Assembly: GCA_030407315.1 (NCBI GenBank)
Contig: JALQPE010002520.1
Coordinates: 19,259-83,258 of the forward strand
DNA from: Asparagopsis taxiformis
Lineage: Eukaryota > Rhodophyta > Florideophyceae > Bonnemaisoniales > Bonnemaisoniaceae
DNA: 64,000 bases
Direction of reading: 5' to 3'
Shown: positions 52,101-62,700 of the stretch, piece by piece
Layout: the number at the start of each line of letters is the position of its first letter
How positions within the stretch are numbered: the first letter of the stretch is position 1
Made by a program: the position numbers and the translations under genes
Notes under the pieces: model-generated
What the model saw: only the letters and a program-made list of their open reading frames with translations
What the model was told of the DNA's origin: nothing
The model's database searches: none

Positions 52101-53112
52101 CATTGAAGCTTTCGAACACACGGTTCCTCTACTCAACCATGCTCGTCAGGTGGCTGAACTTTCCTTCGAAGCAACCCACCAACAGATGAAAAGAGGACTT
52201 GAACGTTGGGGAGGTGCTGACAGGCAGTTGGATGCAATGATGGCTGCACTTGGAAACCACTGGAAGGGAAGGCTCAACCTGGCTCTCAACAATTTTTCAA
52301 ATGCGCCACCAACTTCTGTTCAGCGAGATATCTCGAAACGATTCCTTCTCCGGGTCTTGTTCGGACGCGACCATTGTAAATCGATGGAGGATATCCCAGC
52401 AAGCACTCTACATGATCTTCGGCAGGACCCACTTCTCGAACATCTCAGGAAGTCTTCTCTCCCATGCTTCTCATCTCCTTTTTCATATTACTTTTGGTCT
52501 CCTGTGCGTTCCATATCAACCCAGCAGGACTTCACCTGTGGGCACAATTCAGATACTTTACACATTTCTGGAATACTTTGCAAAGGTGCTCGACTTATTT
52601 CTATGCACCCTGCTTGCTCCACACCATTCTCTGGTACATCTAGAGAGTTTTTCAAGTGTCATGAAATAGCTTCCGGGTGTGTTGTACAAGCTTGCTACTC
52701 GAATTTGCTAAATTCTAAGATCTTACAGAAGACTTCTTCACCCTCCTTCTGGGCTGTAGATACTGTCTTCGAACCGGCTTCGGGACAAGAACACGTCCTA
52801 CCTCATCTCTCTACGAAGGACAGATCTTCCGGCGGAATTAATCCTCTATCTTATGCAATTGTGCATTGTGTTTCCAAGAATAACTCCGATAATTCTAGTT
52901 TTACTGTGAATAGGGATTCAGGTTCCTGGTTCCTCCCTCTTACATCCGGGGTTCGAAAGGTTGGCTTGCTGCACAACTGCACTCCGTCACTTTGCAAAGT
53001 GGACAACAGGAGTGGAAGAGGAGGGATAACGCACGGTGGTCCTTCTTTCACAGAAGGAGGTTCTTTCTCTTTCATTACCAGAGCGGATGGTTATCCGCCA
53101 AGGACAGCGTAG
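49126..53112 (+). CDS. Intact Plavaka/CACTA-type transposase
   Basis: An uninterrupted 1,328-residue frame. Basic N-terminus (MGRPRKPRSGLRLRY, RSRRSTSR). In order: KARQYMTQWTTLYAVAKLTG; a LLSPASGCNFTY region; YPFLLYCDDFNEASG then GGCYMIPMGLP (first catalytic Asp likely in CDDF); VTGPGVSTNHILRHI; FLDFVGFVSDYPA with CHLC (second Asp); DSYRSTFIGIDHLLQGLAKD; a basic RKRSTVPSKKRKLKGD patch, probably nuclear; and DNKPNLHRLIEAFEHTVP with ELSFEATHQQMKRG. All these blocks are shared with the broken gene at 7.5-11.3 kb, so this copy shows what that one looked like whole. It sits 1.2 kb downstream of the ParB fusion gene on the same strand. Possible source of transposase for both elements (inferred). 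Confidence 0.75.
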   Translation: MGRPRKPRSGLRLRYNTVPHPHNRSRRSTSRTVSDPFALRQDDSRPFQVDRVASSLDSLATAPGSEPSLRLPLESPSEVVPTSMSPEGLLPQEGSIAFADSNGIQYIVPPALEGHQVLSTVEDEVVSVPCSENATRGPTHDIETDRTGGSEHYPGHIDEDDTHPEFNDVCAEDEDLLLQEMTQSKLLLSSPFIEDTSNPLKARQYMTQWTTLYAVAKLTGSTKCTAADLNEDRVLFDFARKGSTEKHVQKGLPHYSTITRKVRPWLFFNAWLRSETVYFPVNVDRSAARMASQAILRRSKIEQNTAGQTAPVLIVPPSEYAREDISTPELFDLAWRHNVASKSFESDGVPTIHGNIYTSNLGKFRERFVKGQNHSLSAEEMDGTPITAFGGGTVQVRVTTGQQANHLDPRAASCFQKKSISSNSDSFVAFTSSSWVNNSKASDQQQSVSPHSFGPGLVLRKKSFEQFARPGDHLTLLSPASGCNFTYTTGQPFIVGLIVSSPGPPSPFRKLMFFINSEGLYTNIGGSRAINIVILLSQGTNTLPCHPTSIRGVLDCGTTYYVYPFLLYCDDFNEASGKSGSAGGCYMIPMGLPLDCRRNSSAVRIIGVTGPGVSTNHILRHISRDIIQGCTTGFHDVDPEGNDCIIFLDFVGFVSDYPACSHVLDVMGHNADCPCHLCFFVRGGKHGKHSQFGYDTSLHSSSDSLFRTSERTQAVQSSQSTVSIMKYLEMSKVQSATETPMLLIEQLLDETRSKGLVPSGTPLGMDSVSIPVVPAIIDSYRSTFIGIDHLLQGLAKDALDNAFSCLPSDGSRRMAESFMVDALHVLGLTNQKRIYNFTSGETNTMGISDRFALLLVADHCFGLALSFQSGESSEGSGARSIRASEKQRELSLELVRLLSSIDGIESVQSATGLSAAKRFRKLQQLSKDYAKRVDDLLVTVPPRKRSTVPSKKRKLKGDGSVVIDADQNEVEQKTTGFRARKLSDNKPNLHRLIEAFEHTVPLLNHARQVAELSFEATHQQMKRGLERWGGADRQLDAMMAALGNHWKGRLNLALNNFSNAPPTSVQRDISKRFLLRVLFGRDHCKSMEDIPASTLHDLRQDPLLEHLRKSSLPCFSSPFSYYFWSPVRSISTQQDFTCGHNSDTLHISGILCKGARLISMHPACSTPFSGTSREFFKCHEIASGCVVQACYSNLLNSKILQKTSSPSFWAVDTVFEPASGQEHVLPHLSTKDRSSGGINPLSYAIVHCVSKNNSDNSSFTVNRDSGSWFLPLTSGVRKVGLLHNCTPSLCKVDNRSGRGGITHGGPSFTEGGSFSFITRADGYPPRTA

Positions 53113-53370
53113 AAATCTATGAAATTGTGTATTCGGTTTGGTTCGTCCTGTCAGAATGCTTTTTCTTGGATTCACTCATTCCTGTTCTACAGATACTACT
53201 TTTTGTACTTCTCCAGCCGAATATATGACTTTATTCCTTTCCGCACTCGTAAACTTGCACCTGTTTGTCGCTAGACTACTTCCCTATCCTTTTCCGACGT
53301 ATTTATTCCCCAGTCTACCTTCAGCTTCCTTATCCATTCGTTGAACTACCGTCAACCTGAACCAGCTGTG

Positions 53371-53475
53371 CTGCAGTAAAAAGTGATCTACCAAGTGCAT
53401 CTTCCTAGATCACTTCTTACTGCAGTAAAAAATGATCTACCAAATGCATCTTCCTAGATCACTTTTTACTGCAGT
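53371..53475. repeat. Family 3 palindrome pair
   Basis: Two tandem hairpins sharing a central CTGCAG: arms CTGCAGTAAAAAGTGATCTA and complement around CCAAGTGCATCTTCC. It lies 260 bp after the intact transposase. Confidence 0.9.
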
Positions 53476-53479
53476 AACT

Positions 53480-54560
53480 AGTCATTTTTTTCTAATTTTT
53501 CATCATTGGCTCCTTAGCCTGCAATACACGTTTCCGCTCAAAAGCGTGCAGCTATACGCCAGTGTTCTAGTTCATGACGTGTCCATGACGTGTCCATCTC
53601 GAGTCCATGCCGTGTCCATGAATCATCGATGATTTGTCTCTGATTTGTCAGTACGAAAAGCGCGCGCTTTCTCACTACGCAAGTGAAATACGCGACCTCT
53701 GGGCTCACTCTGCAACAGTATTTAAGGCTTGCGTCACGCTAAGCGCTATCGTCATCGCCTGTCGCATGGAGCACACCACCTACGCAGGATGGGGTCGCGG
53801 TGTGCAATCGCATCCCTACGGATGTGGTTCCGCCCCGCGGCCTCATCCTTCGATAAGGTTTTCCAGCTCATTTAGTCTTTTATCCATTCCTCCTACTGTC
53901 TTTTTCTGCGGTTCTTCGTTGTTCTTCTGCTAACGTACTTTGCTGCCTTTCCTACTTTCTGTTTCGTCTTTCTCCAGGGCTACTGTCATTACTACGTTTT
54001 CTAACTTCTAATCGAGCTTTTGGCATACCGTTTCTAGCACTAACCACTGTGTCATCCACTTCTTTCCATCTCTGTGGCAGCAGAAGTTTCTGGGTTCTCT
54101 ACAATACGTTTACTAAAGCTCTGGCTGCACTATCAACGGTATGTTCTCTCGCTTCTAATCATGCTTCTAGCGTTGATGAAGTTACATTCCTAGCACTAAC
54201 CATTGATTCATCTATTCTTTTCCTTCCAGGTGCCAACAGAAATTTCTGGCTTCCCCTCATCTCTCTTTTCATGCCTATATGTATTTGTAGTTACTTTATG
54301 TAGAGCTAGCGTTTTGCTGTTTAGTGTCTACCATGGTAGCGTAGTTCATAGTTCCTTAGTGCAGTGTACAGATGATCTTCATGTCGTGAAAATTTTGGCG
54401 TTAGCTGCCCATTTACCTATTCCATATCCACTACACCATATCGTAAATCTTGCGTGCCCGCTACTGGCTGCACCCTAGTCTAATTCTTTATCCCTATCCA
54501 GATTTCCATTCTTCCTAGATATCGTTTCAGTCAGACCTATCCGTCCTGCAGTTTCTCCGC
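53480..54560. other. No confident gene; duplicated acceptor-like segments
   Basis: Two related pieces near 54,008-54,092 and 54,145-54,245 each contain TCTAGCACTAACCA, a pyrimidine tract and CAG before an AGAAATTTCTGG-type segment. They look like duplicated 3' splice regions, but no long frame connects them. Confidence 0.35.
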
Positions 54561-54611
54561 AAAAGTGCGATGTGCCGCCCATTCTACCTTTCAGTTTCTA
54601 CCCAGAGCGCC

Positions 54612-54790
54612 CACCGGTATAACCACTCTACCCAGTGGACATGGACCACGCCCACCCGACGGTACAACTACTCTACCCAGTGGACATGGACCACGCCCAC
54701 CCGACGGTACAACTACTCTACCCAGTAAACATGGTCCACGCCAACCCGACAGTACAACCACTACATCCAGTGGAAGTGAACCGTACCCAT
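54612..54790. repeat. 45-bp tandem repeat (4 units)
   Basis: CCCAGTGGACATGGACCACG recurs at 54,631, 54,676, 54,721 and (as TCCAG) 54,766. Because 45 is 15 codons, frames stay open across it; one gives a GTTTLPSGHGPRPPD repeat. No flanking domain supports a gene. Confidence 0.85.
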
Positions 54791-57700
54791 TACAGTGCTC
54801 CACGGTGGAATAATTCCAGTGTCACGAGCAGGTGTGATAATAGAATATATCCGGGCTTTACACAGTACTGTAGTTTGGAAACTAACCGCGCTTTGCCTTG
54901 CGCCGCACATGCCCAGTCAATGCTCCCTTTCCAAATTTTCGTTTGGCCAGTTCCACAAGTCAGCTTGGTCACGTCCCATGAGCAAAAAGTCACCTACTCT
55001 GGAATTATTCCAATGAATACAATAATCATACTTTGGTCACCGTCCATTCAGCGAGTGCTGCTTACGCCTGGTTTCAGACACCGGACCGTCACGGTGTGCC
55101 CATTATATTTTATAGTTTATTTCTACGAATCGCTCTGCACCTTCCACCACATATCGCAGTCACGGTGCACCCCATATCTAACTATACCCATATACAGTAC
55201 TGGTTCCATTCCAACAGTCCGTGCCTGCGTGACTTGGCCCGTTCTAGTCAACCCGCCGTCCTGCTCATATATGGACGTGGTTCATTTCCATCCCTACGTG
55301 TCCTTCCGTACATGGTTCAGCCATCACCTCACGGCCACACCATAGTTCTGCTTGGTTCCTGCCTACTGTAAAACAAAATCGCCGTGCTGGTCTCAGCCCA
55401 TGATTTTTTACATTTTTTTCGATGGGCCTTATCCAAACGTTGGGGATGGGCGTTCCGCTAAAATATGGTGACTAGTTCTACTGTACAATACGGCATTTTC
55501 CATGGAATATTCTCTATTTTTGCTTATGCTGTGTTCAGTGTGGACAAGTATCGCGGGCGGAGAAAGGTGTAAGTGAGAACACCTCCGATCTACTTTCCAG
55601 ATATGCCCATTCTCCAACTCCCCCCGAGCATCAATGAATGTGGCCCGGATGCTTGTGAGCAGTCTGCTACCTTTCAGTCTCCCTTTCGTACTTGGTTTCG
55701 TCGTGTCTTCTGCTACGCATGATCTAGATTCAAGTCGATGTAGTGTGCAATGTGCTCTTTTATGGCTTGTTTCCTATCATCTCGCTGGAAGTGTAGACTT
55801 GCCCCAGTACTTGACGCTACTATCTTGCTTCCGTATAGTCGTTTTCTTGTTCCGTATTGATTCCTTCTTCGAACAGCTCCTATAATTCGCTTCAGTTAGC
55901 AGAAGTGATTGTCAATCCCTGCAAAATGCAGAAACCTGTTGCCAATCTCACCGTTTGAAAGTGTCTCAGCAGTTGAACCACATATTCAGATTACCTCGAG
56001 TATTAAATCTTCTCACATCTGGCCAGTGCATTCACGTAGATGTAATACGCGCGTCACGAAAGGGATCAATGGTGCCCGCAAACTGAAACTAATTGTTCCG
56101 CCTTTCACGTAGAACCAGAGGACAGTGCATCTCGGCTGAGACCCAACTGGAGGATACTTCAGGCTCCTAACAACTCTCTCTTATCACACTGCAATACTCA
56201 ATCAAACCCCGTTCCCAATTGCACCGGAATCACAAGGGAGCTCGCCCATCTCACAAAGTCACTTCCATCCAAAAGCCAAGCTGTCGGCGCATCGGAGTCG
56301 CTAGTTCGTTGCATGCTTCGCAGAAGATATCTCCGAATTTTCGTCGTCATGGGAACCTCAACACTAGGTTTGTACGCAATGTACGAAAAGTTCAGACGTT
56401 GACCCGTTCGAAAGCCTGTTCGCGAGCAAATACGTACATATCAGCGGTTCTGCCGTTCCAGCCAGCATGTCACCGCTGATCTGTTCCGCATAATAAATAG
56501 CACTATTTCCCACAAACTTGACGTCCACTCGCAGAAGCACCGTGAGAAAATTATATAGCAGATATTGCAACAACAAACGGAGGTGTAAGTCGATGATCAA
56601 GGCAGTGCTGAGAGCGAAGATTGCAGATGTGACACTATCGCCGAAGTACGCGGAACGGAAATGAACGCTGAATGAGCTGATGCAGTTATTTCTTGGCGCG
56701 GTTCCGTGCCTGCTGCCAGGGGGAGATGCTCATTGTCCCGGCGTTCTACTGGTTGACACTGGATTACTGCAGAGATGAGGATTCGCTATCATCTGGGAAC
56801 GACTCGGAAATCACACGCATCTAACAACACAAAGGCTACAGAAGACATCTCCACAAACAGCAGGTACACAAGTCTCGACAGTCTGCCAGGTCGTCATGCT
56901 CCAACGAAATACGCATCCCCGCACTGAGCACAATGACATGCTGGACAGGTGACAAAATCAACTGTTAGATATGAGGTGGTACAAATGAGGTTGAGGAGAC
57001 ATGTCACGCGAGACGTATGGGCTGCCTGCCAAAGACAATGCGCGATGACGGGTCATTCGGGTGTCGACGTAGGCTGGACTTGACATTGAATTTGTCGGAA
57101 CATGGCCGGCGCACGACAGTGAATGAAGACTGAAGTGGAGAGCGGTCTGCGCGATGATCGAGGTCGCGAGATAAGCATGTCGGCAGTGAGTGCGATTGGG
57201 AGTTGAAGTGTCTGTGAAAGCGTTTAAAAATATGGAAAAAGAGTGTCAAAAATTTAGGGAGATCGACATTTGAGACACTGAGATCAACATATACACTACT
57301 GAATCGCGGGAGTGTCGGATCGTTGAATGTCACACACGACTCTTCACTCGGCCGTATGTACTTCAAGCTGACGAGTTTTGAGCCATTGTTGAGCGTATTC
57401 ACCGTGTGCGCAGCGGAGTTCAGGCGATGGTCGGAGTCCTGGGCAGCGCTTGTTTGGGATAGTTGAGCACGTTGATAGCGGATGTTTGACGCTGGCCAGC
57501 ATGCAAAAAGTGTGCGCATCCATCCACCCGTCGCGCAGCGTCCACAGCAACATGTGGTCTGCAGCGGTAGTAGGTGAGCAATGCGCTCGACGCATTTATT
57601 GCAACTGCATCTGACGGCAGATGCCGATTGCGTCACGTGACTAGAATTGTTATGTGTGTTCTTGTGTGGATACATGCGTTTGGCAGTTTTTCCAGATGCA

Positions 57701-58958
57701 TCGTGTATTCCACGCTGCGCAATACGTTCCATCAGCGTATCGTTGGACACATCCATCTGTGGGCTAAATCTAGTTCCACATGCGCTTCGCTCGCTCTTTT
57801 GTACTCTCAGCGCTGGTTGATATGCATTGCGCAGCATGATCTCAACACGTGCATCGTTGTTCCTCGAGAACGAATAGTTTATCCAGACTGCGTCAGCACC
57901 GTTGGTCTTCTTAGCACCTCACTCAAGTACTACGAAGCATGATACTGAAACGTTATCCATGACCGTGTTTATTGATAAATGCTATAGTGGGACAAGTAGT
58001 CTATAATTGGTCATCGGTTTCACTGCGTCCCAAACTTCCACACTACTCCAGTTCCGTGCTCGTATGGTCACCGGTACGTGCACACTACATGACCGTTTCA
58101 TCTTCGACATCATCGCTCATCCAGTCTGTAGACCGACATTCCCATCGCTCCTACCCTCGCTGCTTCACTTCCTCCCATCCAACTCGGTTGATCCAATGTT
58201 CCATTGCGGTAGAGCACATCAGCGTACCCAACTGTTCAGGTGCATTAGCGTGCTCCATCATGGCCCAATACTCAATTCAATATCTGTTCCGGACAACCCG
58301 TCCCCGAACCGTGGACACGCTCAATGCATTCTTCTTCTTCCTCCCATCCCTAGCAATGTTTGCGAGATGGAGTGTGCGCTGCCCCCTCCCTCACTGCGCT
58401 CGTTCATGTGCAACGTGCGCGAGGGATGGTTGTCAACATAAACTGTATCTACGTCGTGCCTGGATGTACCAACTCATGCGATTCACCCTGTACGAACGCC
58501 GCCTCTGTTGCCTCATTGTGCAAGTAGCAACCTGCACAGAACACCATGAACGAACGGAAACGATCTCTCACTACGTACATCGTCATCTGTTGAAATACCC
58601 CTTCGAGTCCTACTGCGAAACAACCAAGCTGTCGCGACGCTCTCTTGGATATGCGCGATATGCAGCGATGAACTGTGTTTCTGAACAGATCGGATGGTTG
58701 GCGGCATTGCGACCGTCTGCAGACTGTGCAACGCGCACGCAGGTATCGAACGCGAATTGTCGGGATGAATCAGTTGTGACTTGACCGCGACTGCGCGCGA
58801 CGCGCGCTACGATGCAATATAATGATTTGGAAGAACACGCGCGGGTTTCGTGGGTGTTTTTTCACGGCACATTACTGATTTGCAAAATATGGGCACCGCC
58901 ACCCAGAAATAGACTACACAGGGGACCGTACGTAAGAATGTCCGAATTTGCGAAAAGT
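54791..58958. other. Four kilobases without a confident gene
   Basis: Frames such as 57,004-57,837 (minus) and 57,972-58,784 (plus) exceed 270 codons but have no recognisable domain, are rich in Ser/His/Cys/Arg, and overlap other open frames, so I do not call them. No rRNA, tRNA or transposon end was recognised here. Confidence 0.4.
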
Positions 58959-59069
58959 TGACGAATAACTCACCTCTTACACTAGTCTTACAGTATGATC
59001 ACACCACTTAAGCGTCTCATCGCCGACGGTCTCCAGGGAATAAAGACAAGGACTCTGACTTCTTCAACA
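58959..59069 (+). repeat. 5' LTR of the copia element (internally deleted)
   Basis: 111 bp. Relative to the 3' LTR it lacks 43 bp lying between two ATAACT words, so the deletion probably arose by recombination between those short direct repeats. Confidence 0.9.
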
Positions 59070-59083
59070 GGTTATCGGCCCAG
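59070..59083 (+). promoter_or_regulatory. Primer-binding site, initiator tRNA-Met half-molecule
   Basis: GGTTATCGGCCCAG follows the 5' LTR directly and complements, with one mismatch, the anticodon stem-loop of eukaryotic initiator tRNA-Met (CTGGGCCCATAACC). Copia-group elements are known to prime from this half-tRNA. Confidence 0.75.
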
Positions 59084-59133
59084 ATGTTCCACTGCGCAGC
59101 CCACCCGCCACCCATCTCTCCAGTGAAACAATT

Positions 59134-59271
59134 CCCGCTCAGGCGACGCAACACTTCCCGATCCAGCGACGTACCACCTCCCGCTCCGGCGACGTACTAT
59201 CTCCCGCTCCGGCGACGCAACAATTCCCGCTCCGGTGACATACCACCTTCCGCTCCGGCGACGCAACAATC
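59134..59271. repeat. 23-bp tandem repeat in the copia leader (6 units)
   Basis: CCCGCTCCGGCGACGTACTA-type units start at 59,134, 59,157, 59,180, 59,203, 59,226 and 59,249. Confidence 0.9.
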
Positions 59272-59291
59272 ACCACCCCGTCTCACTGACA

Positions 59292-59700
59292 ATGTCACAG
59301 AATCCTTCATCCCCCTCTCCCATCCAAGCCGCACGCCCGTCTCCAATCCAACATCAACTGGAGATACCCTCTCTGACTCACACGAATTACATCCCCTGGA
59401 AAATTAGCGTGGAGCACTTCGCACACGCGCAACAAGTCCATGACTACCTCCTTCATCCCATTCCACCCTCCCCAGACCTTGCGATCAACAGCTCGCACCG
59501 AGAAAAACACACTCAGGCACAACTACTCGTTGTGTCTACTCTCTCTCTCCTGAAATAATGGAGCAATTCACCGACGATACACTGTCCGGACCCATACACA
59601 TCCTCTGGGCAGCGATCAAAGATCTCCTCACAGCAAAAATCCCGCCCACACTCCTGAACACCTCCGAAGACAAGCCCGCGCCATCAAGTGGCAATCCTCC
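59292..59700 (+). pseudogene. Copia gag, N-terminal part, frame-broken
   Basis: From the ATG at 59,292 the frame reads MSQNPSSPSPIQAARPSP, LTHTNYIPWKISVEHF and SSHREKHTQAQLL, typical of copia Gag (UBN2-like). It stops at 59,558. Gag sequence continues in a second frame (PEIMEQFTDDTLSGP.., ILWAAIKDLL), then in the pol frame (QARAIKWQSSMTVMDYI), so at least two indels separate Gag from the long frame. This would prevent normal capsid production. Confidence 0.7.
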
Positions 59701-62700
59701 ATGACGGTTATGGACTACATCACACAACATCAAAGTGTACGCAAGCTGATGATCCGTGCGAATTACCCCGAGATTGCTAACGAGAACACAACTATCAATT
59801 TCATACTCGAAGGCCTTGAAGACCATTCGGACTGGACATCTCTGCTACTCACTATCTCCGCGCACAATGATCTTCATCCCACTGCTCCGATCTCTCAGGC
59901 TCACCTCATCACATTAATGTTTAAGCATGACGAGATCAACAAGCGCTCAACGTCATCAGCAGGACCAAGATTTCGCAAACCAAACCCTCGCCAATTTCAC
60001 CGTGGCAAAACCTCCCCTCGTCCCACTCGCAATGCACCCTCATTTCATTTTAACCCCAAGAACAATATCCAGCCACCCTCTGGCTATTTTGGCCAATGGT
60101 GCAAATACCATGGTTCTACTGGACACGACACGGACGCCTGCCGCTCATATGCAAGATCAACGCGCCTTGCTAACCCCTTTCCCAGGCAATCCCGCAAATA
60201 CAACACCAAACCACAGCCTACCGCACACTACACTGAGCAGTACTCCCGTGATGACACCCAAGACAGTGACGATGAGGACGTACGTGACCAGTCATCCTCC
60301 TTCCTCCTCGACTCTGCCGCTAATCCCTCGCACCTAACCTCTCCACCCCCCGGTTTCGAAGCAGTATCCTCTTGCACAATAACTGCGGATGGCCACCCTG
60401 CCACTTCCACACATCGTGGTAACCTAACAATAGAGATGGACGATGATAATGCTCTCCCAACACACCCAGCGATAGTAGGCCCTGGCCTGAGGGCAAATCT
60501 TCTCTCTGTAGGGCATCTTACTAAAACAAATGACGTCGTCTTCCAGCGAAACCATGCGTTTATCACAGAACCAGCTCCTCCTCCACCTATTGACACAATT
60601 GTTGCCACTGCTCACCGTCGCAAAGACAACATGTTTGAACTTGTTGCCAGGTCTCCACCGAACACTAAAATGACTAGCACGTCCACTGCTAATACTGCAC
60701 GCGCCTTCCCTGTCCGCACTTCAACATCATCTCAAAAGATGCCAGTCTCGAAGAAACCCCTCCACAAACCACTAATCGCTCGAAACAAACGAGTTACTCC
60801 AGTAACTCGCAAATCCACTCGCGCACCCAAGTCCCACCCCCGTATCAACACGCGAGCACGCTCCCGCATTCATGTCGAATTACCCTCGACAATCCGTGAT
60901 TACCATTTCTGGCACTTGAAACTTAACCACATCCACCCCCACAAACTCCACCAAATGGCAAAACATCGCCTAGTTCCCAACCTGCCTCGCAGTCTCCTAC
61001 GCACGCCCCCTCACTTGACATGTTCCGGCTGTGCTGTCGGAAAAACGGCTGCAGCCCCCTTTCGCAAGCACCCGCGTCGTGATCCCATAGGCTCACATCT
61101 CCACTCTGACATTTATGGGCCCCTTCCTGTAGACTCTATTCATGGTAACAAATACGTTGCCACCTTCCTCGACCAAGGCAGTCGATACCTGCACATATTC
61201 TGTGCCCCCTCGAAGTCCCTCGCCGCTGCTCATACAAGCACCCACGTTGATCATGTCCATGCTACTACCCCTCATCGCATCCGACACTTCACCTCGGACA
61301 ACGCCAAAGAATATTACACTCACGACCTCACCAATTTCTTTGCAGATTTACACATATGCACTCATCCAAGCGTTCCACATACACCACAAGAAAACGGTCT
61401 TGCAGAACGCATAAACCGCACTCTGTCAAATGACGCCCGATCCTGTCTACTCACTTCCAATCTCCCAGCATCACTTTGGGAATATGCTTTCCACTCATGC
61501 GTGGACACTTACAATCATACTATTCACACAGCAACAGGACGAATTCCACACTCCTTGTGGACAGGCACTACACCTGAAATACACACCCTGCTCCCATTCG
61601 GAACCGCTGGACATGTGCACACTCGGGCACCGCGAAACAAACTAGAGCCCCGCGCCATTTTCGCGCATTATGTCGGTCGTCAAGACTACTATCACTACTA
61701 TGTATACGACCCTATCAATGACAAAGTTTTTCGATGTAGGATTGCCGACTTCCAGGTGTACTATCCCGTCGATGATCCCGTCTGCACCTCTAGCCCACCA
61801 TCAGTTCATCACACATCTACTCCGTACACCGAACTGAACTCCATCAACCAAGCCCGCCGAGCACCTGATGCTCCACAATGGGCACTTGCCTGTAATTCTG
61901 AATTAGACAGCCTTGAGGAACGTGGCATTCTCACCTACGTACCGAAATCAGACCTCCCTTCCGACACCAAATTACTACCAACCACTATGGTTTTGAAGCT
62001 CAAAAAGGACAAGGACGGTACCCCTCTCCTGCGCAAGGCACGTTGCACCATACGTGGCGACAGACAAGTACCAGGAGTGCACTACGACCCTACACAGCTC
62101 TCCAGCCCTGTTGCCCACCGCGATGCTATTCGCACATCCATCGCTCTAGCAGCCGCTCACGGCTACCACATACACCACTGGGACCTTGAGTCCGCTTTCC
62201 TTCATGAGCTGTTCACTGACGACATCAACATATTTATTCGCCAACCCAAACGTTTTGATGGCAGTGAAAAACACCCTGGCAAAATCGCAAAGCTTACTGG
62301 TAACATGTATGGCAGTAAACAAGCCTGTACCATATTCACCTCCGGTTTAGCGAAATTTCTCACGCTCTCCAACTTTGAGCGTCTATCATCAGACGCCTGC
62401 TCATTTGTCCTCCGCAGCCACTCCGACCGTTCGCATTTCGTCCTCCTGGTTATCACAGTGGACGACTTCCTCGTCACGTCCAACAGTCTGCAACTGCTCT
62501 CCAAGGTTAAAGATCAACTTCGCCAAAAGTACAAACTTAAAGACCTTGGCCGTGTTGAACATATTCTTGGGTGGAAGGTGACGCACACTAACGCCGGCAT
62601 CAAAATATCCCAACCTGATTATATCAAAACACTTCTCGAAAAGTTCCGCCTCGCCGACGCCAAACCCACGTCATCCCCAATTGCGTCTGAGCTCCTTGCT

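Noticed and set aside
54565..55345. Frames of 82-236 codons over the 45-bp repeat as a repeat protein
   Set aside because: Several overlapping frames are equally open, with no signal peptide or flanking domain; composition is that of the tandem repeat.
57004..58784. Two frames above 270 codons on opposite strands
   Set aside because: No domain, atypical composition and dense overlapping open frames; kept as unassigned sequence.
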